64,000 nt of DNA from Archegozetes longisetosus (lineage: Eukaryota; Arthropoda; Arachnida; Sarcoptiformes; Trhypochthoniidae), in the NCBI GenBank assembly GCA_018873245.2, contig JAEMBT020000004.1, positions 6,799,073 to 6,863,072 of the forward strand. The letters are read 5' to 3'. Both the position numbers and the translations under genes were made by a program. Below the pieces are notes generated by a model that searched no databases, had not been told where the DNA came from, and was given only the letters and a program-made list of their open reading frames with translations. Of the stretch, positions 38,953 through 49,359 are shown in pieces. Position 1 is the first letter of the stretch. Each line of letters begins with the position of its first letter.

Positions 38953-41900
38953 CTATATGTTCAATTCGGAAAATGGATCTAAAGCTATCACTTGTAGTTC
39001 TGCCTCTGAATAATTGGACCTCAGCAACTTTTCTAATTCTTCATAACTTTGTTGAATTTTCGCCTGAAAAACATCGAAGATTATAAAGACTTATATTTAA
39101 TTTATAATTCAATGTTGTAGATACCTTAATAGGTCTAAAAAGGATGGCTTGAGTGTCTTTATTAGCTAAATATAAAGCCATACTCGAATCAATCAGTGAT
39201 AAGTTCGTTTTCAACGGATCAATTGCTTCGTTTATGGCTTTCTTCAGATTTTCTACTGATGCAAATATTTCATGAGACTTCAATTTATTTTCTCGTTGAA
39301 GGGCTTTTGCTAAGTTCAGGAAATTGATTAGAGATGATATTAGAAGTTCTGTCGCGTGTGATATGAATTGTTCGCAAGTGATCTTAATTTTATTATCAAC
39401 AGCTTTTTGAGAGTCAACTATTTTTTCAGTTACTTGTGGAGCACCCTTTCAAATGATTCGTAATTAATACTATTAGAGTCAAGGCTTTAGTCATGCTAAA
39501 AGTTGAAATAATAATACCTCGAACAGAAATTTGAGCAAAGCATTATTTGTTGACAAACTGAATAAGTTTTCACGTTTTTGCAATAAATCAAATGCCGCAG
39601 CTTTTGGATAAAATTTCGAGAAATTAGTTGATTTTGATGAATGGTAATCATTTCAAAAATACTCACTTTTAGTTCGACTGAAGTCTAGAGATACTTCTTT
39701 CAAAGTGATTTCAATATGGAAGGGAGCGATTTGTTCGCGAATTATCAGTAAGTGTTTTATGAAAAACAATTGGCCATCAAGAAGAGACTATTAAGGTGAC
39801 AATTAAACTAATAATTGAAACAATAGCTTAATTTAGAACAGAGGATAACAACCTTTCTTTTTGTGATGTGATTATGCGCGATATCGAGGGACTCAATACA
39901 AGCCGCCAATACTTCTTGAGATAAGCCTTGAAAAGTCGATTTCTAAACATTGAGAAATAAATTTATATTATTTCATATTTTATGATCAAATGCTTACATC
40001 TAAAGAACGGTAAAGCTTCGTCAAACACATCAAAGTGCGCCTAACAGTCGGGTACCACATTCCATGAAGATCTGCTGGAGAACCTAAACACAACATATTT
40101 CAATTTGGAAATAAATTTCTAGTCAAATATTCGAATTCGAAGTATAAAGTAATTACGATTTTGTTGAATTTCTCTTTTGGCAGTTTCATAATTTCTATCA
40201 CTGGTAACGAATGATATGTCAGACAGAGATGTAGAAACAACAGAACAAACAGAATTAGATCGACTCCGAACGAGATCACCTTCTTTAGCGTCATTCAAGT
40301 TTTCGGCTATACTCTGAAACACAAGAAAAAAAATTAGCAAAACATGAGAGAGAGGAAATATTTTAGAACTAACTTTCATCATTTCCAATTTCTCAGGATA
40401 TGCGAGATCTCCAGCGGCTGGAGAGTAACCGACAATATTAGTTTGAATATAAACATTGCACCTATAAACTAGGCGTTCCTGAGTGTCCTGAAGTAAGTGT
40501 TGCATCCACTTCATAAATGGCTCTAATTCTTGTGCTTTTAATGTTAAACAAAATTAAATTTGTTTTTACATATTGTAAACTAAATTTACAATAAATTGAT
40601 GCCTGAATACGTACTGTGATTGATCATATTTTCTTCGATCATTTCATTCTTCAGAATATAACATATTTCTGAGAGAGACTCCAGGTGCTCCAGATGTATT
40701 ACAACTGGTCTTAAAGTGTCGTACAGTTTTTGGCAGATTTTGTCCAAGAAATCGCTATAGATTTTATGAAAATTGACAAAATCAGTTCTGGATTAAGACA
40801 TAAAAAATTCAAACTGAATGAACTCACTTCAAGGATTTGCTGTGTTGAGTAAAAAATTGGAAGTATAATTGGTATTCATCTTGACATATATGAATGAGCA
40901 TATTTGAACTGCTTCTTATCAGAGTACAATAGTTGCGCTTATATGATGTCACCATTTCATCAATTGCTAATGTAAGGACAGGACCAATCAGTGATTCTCT
41001 AACATTGAAGTAGCACTGATGGCATTCCGACAAATATTGGTTATACCTAAGTTTATAATAAATAATTATAAACCAATCAGTTCTCTCAAAGACATTTAAC
41101 AATTTCTCAAATCAAAGCATACATTTCTGATTGATTAATGCGCTCTTCGATTTGTTGCATTAGAGTTTTGATTCGATGTGCGTTACTTTGAAATTTGCCA
41201 TAAAACAATGTAAAAACACTATCGTTTGGAGCCAAAGCGTCTTTAGAGTCGGGCATCACTTGTTGTGATGTTTGTTGAAGTGTTTTAATGACATGAGTTT
41301 TGATTGTAGATAAGGCTTGCGATTGCAAGTGTCTGTATTGTTTCAAATAAATATCGGTTTCCTTGTAATTTTTCTTTGATTCTAAGTAATTAATGCACTC
41401 ATCAAGACGTGTGAGCATTGGCATTAAGGACTCATTGAGAACAAGCATTGTTGGAGATGACAGTTTCTGGTTATCCAAAACAAACAATATTCAAAATTTA
41501 AATCATTCAATACATTATACAGAAAAAGCAAACTCCATGTTAATTAATTGAGCTCGACATTAAAAATTCATATAAGCTCTTTGAATGCTTTGATCGAAAT
41601 AGTACTGAATCAGAAATACCTTAGAAATGGGTTCAAGTTCATTGAAATAAGTCAACTTCTGATTTATAGTTTCGACCGCAACGATCAATCCGTGCTATTC
41701 ATAGGTTGAAATGATTTAAAATTAAAATCTATTATAATGTGTTTAAAATGAAACATTGGATAATATCGAACCTGTTGTTGCAATAGAACTTCGCATGACG
41801 TGTGCAATGCTTTGGTTTTGTTGGAAACGAAGTGATATTGTTCCTGTAGCTTATCTAAATGTTCTAATGTTATACTCACATCTGATAATAATTCTTTGCA

Positions 41901-42401
41901 TTCTTCGTAATAATTTATTAGTTTTCTGCACATATAGTCAAGTATTCATTGATTAAAATTGTTTCAAATCCATAACTATTGAAAACATTGATTAAGTTCT
42001 AGTAGATGTCTTACTTATATCGTAAATCAGTTTCATTTATAAAATGACTTTCAATTGTTTCGAACCATTCGTTAAACTATTATAGAAAAGTAAAACAATT
42101 TAATACTCAAAGGATACTACTTTAAATAATTATATAAATACTTCGAATAAATTATTGAACTCTGGAATTGATTGTCCGCAGGTTGTTGAATCTTTTGGCG
42201 TTTGTTCACAAATTGACTCATTTTCCTATTCAATCAAATAAACAGTTAGTCAATTTGCTTAAAATAATTTAATAATACCTTTAATTTGTTTGGTTTGCAA
42301 ATCGCGTCCAACTTATTAATGAAATCGATTTGTTTTGGCGAGAGTGGAGCACATGAGTTGTCAACTCTTTGCCACGAATCCAATATCAATATATTATTCA
42401 T
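38953..42401 (-). CDS. COG3: Conserved oligomeric Golgi complex subunit 3
   Basis: COG3 is part of the lobe A tethering complex for retrograde intra-Golgi vesicles. About a dozen exons on the minus strand carry the family landmarks in order. The first exon, 42401 down to about 42283, starts [16 protein letters not shown] with [17 protein letters not shown]. Near 41.8-41.9 kb is [19 protein letters not shown], then [15 protein letters not shown] near 41.6 kb. 41.1-41.5 kb gives [20 protein letters not shown] and [15 protein letters not shown]. 40.8-41.1 kb gives [19 protein letters not shown]. 40.1-40.5 kb gives [16 protein letters not shown] and [12 protein letters not shown]. Near 40.0 kb is the GMWYP-like segment. 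The end has [18 protein letters not shown] and a last exon 38953-39066. The N-terminus is shorter than in human COG3. No break seen in the parts I translated. Confidence 0.95.
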
Positions 42402-43235
42402 TACTGTGTTCACGTCAGTCGATTCTTACTGGAATCAGATAACTGACTTATAATTTGAAGTAATTATGATATATGAATATGAAAAACAAATTCCAACTTT
42501 GTTTACTATTTGTAAAGTAGTTGACGAGGAATTTAGTGTTAGTCATGTAGTGGTAGCTATATAAAATGGTAAGTTATAGATTACGTCCGAGATATTCAAT
42601 CAGTGTTGTGTTGAATAAGCGAAGGGAATTCAAACGCTTGTTTATATAAATGTAATAGTTTATTGTTAAAAATTATGGTATTAAACATTTCTAATTCTTA
42701 TTGAAAGGAAACCAATTCTGTAGAATAGTTTATGTAAGTCATATTGTTGTAAACAGAATCCAATTAATCAGTCAATTCATTTACATATTTGATAATAATA
42801 AACTATTATCCCATTTATTACTTTGATGTGAGTTGTGCTCTGTATCAGATTTTGTTAAGTATTAGTTTCTTTTAAGTTGATAACTGTTTTAAGTTTTATG
42901 AACGTAAGCATTCACTCAATATTTTTGATATTGTAACCAAACTTTAGCTTAAGTATTGAGTAGTTCATATTTAATTGTAGTTCATTTCTATCAAACTCCA
43001 ATCCAAAAAGAGTGAAATTCGATTCTAACAATTGTCACGTATACAGAATGCAACCAATGATAGACTTTCAATCAGACTATCTTTACTCTAATGTAGCTTT
43101 TAGGCTGTATAGAGATCAGAATTTTGAATATTTCTACAATAATATGAATTTCTATAAAATGGCAAAGCTCAGTGTTTTATAGTTCAAAGTTCTCAATAAA
43201 TCTGCTTATATTTGTGCAACTGTTTTGTCACTCAG

Positions 43236-43572
43236 AGTAGACCTGTTCATTGGGTCACTAGTTCGGGTCGGGCTTTTCGGGTCCCGCAAAACGTCATAAA
43301 GTGTCGACTCGATTCAGGTTGCGTGTATTGACTCGAGACAGATCAAACCCGACGAAAGGCCGAGAAATCTCGAAATTAATATTGAAAAGTAGATACAAAA
43401 ACTGATTAAAACCATACTAAAAACTTTCATTTGGGTCGGGTAGGGTGAGACCTTTCTGCCTTATAGGTCAAGTTAGGCTTTTGTGTCATTCAGTAAGGTG
43501 AGATGATAGAAATGGCCAGAAAATATGGGTCGGGTGGAGCGAGAGGGTTTAGATTGGATGAACAGGTCTAAT
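43236..43572. mobile_element. TA-flanked MITE, about 0.33 kb, with 11-13 bp terminal inverted repeats
   Basis: TAGACCTGTTCAT at 43238-43250 is matched exactly in reverse complement by ATGAACAGGTCTA at 43558-43570. The outermost TA on each side can be read as a TA target-site duplication around 11-bp inverted repeats, as in Tc1/mariner-type MITEs. The interior is clearly more GC-rich than its surroundings and repeats GGGTCGGG words in both orientations. No open frame. Confidence 0.7.
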
Positions 43573-43939
43573 TGAGAGTATCTGAAAGTGAGTACAAGTT
43601 ATTTTCACATCAATATTATGTAGTCTCAACAGTACTCTTACTCTACTTTTGCATTTGGTTTACCATTCATTGAAATTATTGATTTTTCTTAATGTAATAT
43701 TTGAAATCATAAAATATCATAATTGAGTTTTAATTAGTTGAATTTATAAAAAATACATCCATTTATTGATTGAATTACTTAAATTGAAAATAATTGATGC
43801 GTTGAAGCGAAAAGAAATTCGTGAATAATAAAAATTTGTTTATTTTTATTGACTAAAGTAGTATTTGACATAAATTCATGAATTAATATGTTTTCATATT
43901 TAGATGTGTCAAAATAATAGTGAATTACGTATTAGAGTA

Positions 43940-43960
43940 TAATAATAATAATAATAATAA
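43940..43960. repeat. (TAA)n microsatellite, 7 units
   Basis: Pure TAA run upstream of the DNMT3 start. Confidence 0.95.
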
Positions 43961-44230
43961 CAACAAAACTAACATGTTTGTTTAGCTATTGTATTATTAA
44001 TAGCAATATATTAATTCATATTAACTCACATTTACTTAAAGGTAAATAATCTTTAGATTTATACTAATTTATAACCTTTGGTTCATTTTATTAATATCTG
44101 ACTAATAAATCAATTTATGATAATGGCATTCAATTAATGTTTAGACATAAATTGTTAGATCAATAACAATTAGTGCAGCACAATTATAATAAATTTAATT
44201 TAATCTTATTTATCTTTAGTATTGAGTAAT

Positions 44231-47200
44231 ATGTCGGGTGAAGTGCCGTTAGATTTGAGTAATGAGTCAAAACCTGATAGATCTTCGAAGAAAAGTAAGT
44301 GCAAAGTTAAAACTAAATCATTTACTAATTTGTTTGTCTGAAAACTGAATGCAATTTTGTGTTAACGTTTCAGTTAATTCGAATATAATAAATGGGACGA
44401 AAAACAATGGCAAGAGCTCGAGATCTAAATCAAAGCAAGAAATGACAGCAGTTTCGGATCATTTCTCTGAACCAGCTAATAAGAAGCAGAAATTAGGTGC
44501 AGTCAGTGCCAGTGATGTTAACCCTTTGCAGAGAGGAAAATATGGCTTGAGAATGATGCCTCAACAAGTCGATTACTATCAGGTTTAGACTTATTATAAG
44601 TGTTAAACTTTAAGTTTTAAACTTACTATAAGTCTTAAGCTTGCTTTGAGTATGTTGCTAAGAGTTAGATAAATTTGCTCTTTTTTGCGTAATGAACACA
44701 TTAGCGATTGATTTTAAATGTGAAAGTAAGCCAGTAAAAAGTCAGACTTATTTAACCAGTAATGGCTTAATCTTTTTGTTTATTTTCCGGTGCAAGATCA
44801 TGTCTAGACTACACAAAAAGCAACTTTGTCTTATTCCCACTTATTGCTGTTAGTCTATTCTATTAATACTTATCTAAATTATCAATATATCGCCTAGAGC
44901 TTATCTAAAAATGTTAACACAATTACTTGTTTAGAGCTAGAAAGTATTGATTTGATTAAATCATGGTAACAAATAACTTACGGAAAGGGTTATTTTGTAG
45001 TCAATCTTTAAATTTTAACCAGTTTTGCTTTGCATTAATTATTGATATTAAGAGATTATCATATTTTTGATCAGTTTCCCATTACATAAGCTTATATTTT
45101 TCCGTAATATTTATTTAAGTGATTCAAATGAAACTAGAATTAGATTTTGAACCTAGTCTTGTGAGAACTAAGTCTCTCAGAATGCAGTCCATTGAGAAAA
45201 TCACTTATTATATGAATCAATTAAGTTAATTGGGTGAACGAGTGACTTGTATGTAGCAGTTGTTGAAATTTTTAAAAGTTATGAAAGCTTATCTGCATTC
45301 ATAGTTGATTCTGAAGATAAATCCCAATTATTATAGGATTTAGAATAGTTGTTGTGGTTAGAGAATACGTGATCTGAATTATATTTCTTGAAAAATTAGA
45401 TGTAATTTCTGAAATTAATTTTTTCCATTATTAATGAAGTCTATATTGGAAGATAGAAGAATCCGAATGTATAAGGAATCCTCGAGAAAAACTCCTGAGA
45501 AGGAAATGAATCTAGAAAAAGATATAAAACCAGAAAAATCAAAACAGGCTACTCGTAAATCAAAAGCTAATCAATCGAGTGGCAAATATGAGGTAATTGT
45601 GAATAGTGTTTCCTAGAATTGAACATCTGAATAAAAGTGAAACCATTTCCGACTAACTATATTTACTCAAAAAAGCTTTGCATTAAAGTTTGAGAGATAA
45701 CATACATTAAAAATTGAATGAACAAAATGATTGTGATTTATCCGAATGTAAATAGTGGTAATTTTTATTTGAGATTTAAATCGAACGAGTAAATATTTAA
45801 TAAGTCGATGAATTAGTGTCACTTTCACTTTTCTTTAATGTAAGTCTGTTGTAATCTAGAAATAAATCTCAATTATTGCACAGTTTGAGATCGGAGATAT
45901 AGTTTGGGGAACTCTTCCCAACTATAAGACGTGGTTTCCTGCGCTAATTATATCTCACATGCACTGTAAACAAAAACCTGCTAAGAAGGGACAAACTTGG
46001 GTTTATTGGTTTGGTGATCATCAGGTCTCTGAAATTCCAAAGTCGAAAATCAAATCATTTGTGCAAAATTTCACCGAATTCAGTAAAGGAACGTCTTCTT
46101 TGACCAGTTTGAGAGTGAAAGAAGCGCTTCAAGTACTGGCTTCAAGGGCAGAAATCAGTTTTCCATTGGATGAAAATGTGGCTTCAAGTAGCAATTCCAC
46201 CGGTGAGGACGATAATGCTTTGATATCATGGGCGAAGGATGGTTTCCAACTGAAAGCTGGATCGAGCATTGAAACCGCTTTCAAACCGGATCCACTCAAT
46301 CCAATTCCTTCTATAGCTGCTTGTTATCTGCCATTAGATTCTGTGTATCAAGAAGCGCTTAAAACAGATGAAAGATTGCAGCAAATCGTTTATTACGAAG
46401 TCGATAAAACAGAAAATTCTGAAACAAGCAATGAACTACCGGAGTACAAACTAAGTCAAATTGAAAGAGTCAAAAATAAAGAGGTCAGCATTAGTCAGAT
46501 CTGTATTGCCTGTTGTTGTGATGCCGAGAGTCTAGTTGGCAATGATGGCAAGACGTTACTCGAACATCCCTTGTTTGAAGGAGGTCTTTGTCGGCTATGT
46601 TATGATAACATCAAAGTAACCATGTATGCGCCTGGAGCTGATAATAAAAATGTATAATTCAATTAATTCTAATCAAATTTGATCACAATCAAGTTGAACT
46701 CAAATTGATCTTAATTACTTTACAGTCATTTTGTGCAGTATGTGGTCAGTTGGGAAAGTTAGCGATTTGTGAGAATGAAAATTGTCACAGGTTTGTCATT
46801 TTGTCACTTTCTTGGTTACTTCATTCAATCCTATTGATTCGATTCTCTGTTCTCAAATTTTGCCAGAGTTTTCTGTCTGAAGTGCATTGATTTGTTCGTT
46901 GGATCTGGTGTTCATTTGAAAGTAATTAAGAAGAAACTTGAATTTAACGCTTGTTTAAGTTTGAAAATATTATTGAATAGGTTCTAGAAGCGGAGAAATG
47001 GGAATGTTATATATGTAAACCCACTGAACAAATGGGATTCTTAAAAGTTCGTGACAATTGGAGATTCAATGTTAGGATGTTATTCGATTCTTTGATGAAA
47101 GGATTAAAATCTGCTGATCTTATTCAAGAATCATCTAATGGAAAGCGACAGATAAGAGTTCTATCTCTAATGGATGGCATCGCAACAGGTATTCAATGAT

Positions 47201-48826
47201 ATCAATTAATTGAGCATTACTCTAAATAGATTATTTATATTTTGTTCTTAATCTTTTACAGCTAAAGTAGCTTTAGAAAAGTTAGGTTTCAAAATAGACA
47301 CCTATTACGCATCAGAATCTGACAGTGATGCCATTGATATAGCGACAAAGCATCACAAAGACTCGATTGTTTATGTGGACACTATTGAAAATATAACAAT
47401 CGAGAAAGTAAGTCATTGATGGCTATTGAAATTTTCAAATAAACTTATGATTAATATTTAAAGATTGCATCAATCAGTCCAATCGATTTGGTTCTGGGCT
47501 CATCTCCGCCTGAATCTTCATTGACTTCTAGTCGTAAAAGTCTTCTCGGTTTGTATAGAATTTAATAAAACAGAATGTTTAGAGTGATTGAATTGAATTA
47601 TATTTGAAATGAAAACAGAATCTAAAGGAAGTGGTCATTTTCTCCTGTATTTTAATCATATATTACATCTATTGAGACTCACCAATAAGAGCCATCACGT
47701 ATTTTTTCTACTCGAAAATTCTAACCCTTTGAGCAATTCACAAAGAGACACAATTTCTCATCTGTTAATGGTATTAGTTTTTAGTCAAATATCAGTTATT
47801 TTTAATTAATTAATCGATTATTTAATTTGATTGTAGTGCAAACCCGTCACCTTATATCGCAATGATTTCTGTCAGAACCGTAATCGCTATTATTGGAGTA
47901 ACATTCCAGGGATTAAAAGGTAAAAGTTTTATCATAACTACTCATTTGTTGGGTCAATGCTGGTTTAAGAGTAAAAGGAGTTTTCGTCTCCCATCCCCTA
48001 ACATGGTTGGATTGAGTTATTGCGCGAGTCACATAACTTGATAGAGAAATTCAATCTTTATTGTAGACTATACATAGATGTTGAATGCAATAGATTAATA
48101 TGTTGATAATAACTACAATAGCAAAAACTGTATTGATATAGGGTTGATAAAGGATTCTGCCTTAAGTGAACTAACATGATTGGCTCTATATAAATTAGAA
48201 TAAAATTCGTCCATAAGATGGTTAGGTGTCCACTTAATGATTAATCAAAGTGAGAATATCGTCACGAAGCTATCTCACGTTATCCTTAACTTAGGTTAAT
48301 TATTTTAGTGAAGGAGCGGTAGCCCTGCAAGGCTTACTTTACATTAATCAATGATATCTTTGGGCATACTGTGTAAATTTGAATAATTGTCGGATGTGGT
48401 CAAGTATGGATGTAGAGATGGGGGATCGAAAGCTAAGATTGATTTAACTTGTTTTATCTCAGACCTTACTTATATATTTTTTATTAGGCCTTTACCACAA
48501 AACATTCAGGAAAAGTTCATAAGTTTAATAAATTTACTGACGCAAAACACGACACGTAAAGGAACTGTAGATAAGTCCCAAACAGTTCAGAAGTCGACAG
48601 TTTCAAACAAACTGCAGAAAAAAGCAAAATACTTGAGGATAAAAGTTTTGAACCTAACGAGCTCGAAAAATTGTTTGGACTTGAAGAAAATTATACGGAT
48701 GTGAACTCATTGACGAAGACTAAAAGACAGAGCATATTGACGAGAAGTTGGTGTATTTCTATTTTTTCACATCTTATTTGGTCGCTAAACGACTTTTTCA
48801 TTACCGCTGATCCCAACCCAGTCTAA
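44231..48826 (+). CDS. DNMT3-like: DNMT3-family protein lacking the catalytic cysteine, with a frame break near the C-terminus
   Basis: DNMT3 proteins are de novo cytosine methyltransferases. Exons: 44231-44294, 44374-44582, 45440-45592, 45884-46651, 46726-46790, 46867-46921, 46981-47188, 47262-47407, 47464-47548, 47619-47770, 47837-47919, 48488 to end. A basic N-terminus is followed by a PWWP domain (GDIVWGTLPNYKTWFP, WVYWFGDHQVSEIP). Then comes an ADD zinc domain (CIACCCD, LEHPLFEGGLCRLC, FCAVC, ENCHRVFCLKCIDLFVGSG, WECYIC). The methyltransferase-like domain has VLSLMDGIATA (motif I; the family has DGIATG), YYASE (II), VLGSSPPESSL where the active site should read SPCN (IV), LLENSNP for ENV (VI), and RNRYYWSNIPG (VIII). 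The cysteine nucleophile is gone, so catalysis is not expected; a DNMT3L-like regulatory or reader role is inference. The frame in use stops at 48704; the family's C-terminal ending lies in the next frame, to 48826. Confidence 0.9.
47947..48176 (-). mobile_element. Possible solo LTR (copia-like) in a DNMT3 intron
   Basis: Read on the minus strand the 230-base segment starts TGTTAG and ends CCCAACA, with an AATAAAGATTGAAT polyadenylation-type signal in its second half, as in copia-type LTRs. The flanks TCATT and TGATT match at four of five positions. No internal retroelement sequence is present, so it would be a solo LTR. Only one copy is visible, so the call is tentative. Confidence 0.35.
48488..48826 (+). 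other. Last DNMT3 exon with apparent one-base frameshift
   Basis: The spliced-in frame reads RPLPQNIQEKFISLINLL, TQNTTRKGTVDKSQ and continues to a TGA at 48702-48704 with unfamilial sequence. Another frame, open after a TAA near 48572, carries the expected ending: ELEKLFGLEENYTDVNSL, RQSILTRSW and SHLIWSLNDFF, to TAA at 48824-48826. These match the family's EMERVFG, YTDVS, RLLGRSW and LKEYF segments. The switch needs one extra base around 48565-48580. Confidence 0.75.
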
Positions 48827-49359
48827 TCAATACTTGGTTTCGGTCCTTATCCATAATAAAGATTCTGAACAAGTGATTTGTTAGTTGCAATTAGTCCTTA
48901 TTAAGGTTCACTAAATCATTACATTAAAACTAAAATCTGAGCCAAAACATCATTTCCTCTATTGTAAAGTTGAATTTGAATACTTGTTGAAAAGTCCATA
49001 TTATTATGAATTTATGACAAATTTCTTTATACCTTCACGTAAAATATTTCTATATTTGACTTTAGTTTGATATAATTTTTCTTATATCGATGTTGATGTA
49101 ATTGTTTTGTTCATTCTTACCTTTTATTGTTTATTTAAAAATGTGTTTTCATAATATAAATCACATTAAAAATGAATATATAAATGCAACAAAGAATATA
49201 TGACGTTATCTTAAGTTGAAATTTGACTTATCAATACGTTCAGTAACTATAAACATGAATAAATAAATTTGGTTTAAGCATAACGTTAAATAAGTGGCAC
49301 ATTTATTTCAACAATAAATAATAGACAAAAAGGACAAAAGAGTGACGCCAATAATAGAG
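48827..49359. other. Convergent 3' flank between DNMT3 and the ZP-domain gene
   Basis: Both genes end here. AT-rich sequence with AATAAA-type hexamers (for example near 49260 and 49315). No coding frame. Confidence 0.6.

Larger units (their letters stand above)
42402..44230. other. Divergent intergenic region between COG3 and DNMT3
   Basis: 1.8 kb between two divergent start codons. It holds a MITE at 43236-43572 and an AAT microsatellite at 43940-43960, and otherwise AT-rich sequence with no coding frame I can support. Promoters of both genes should lie here. Confidence 0.6.
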
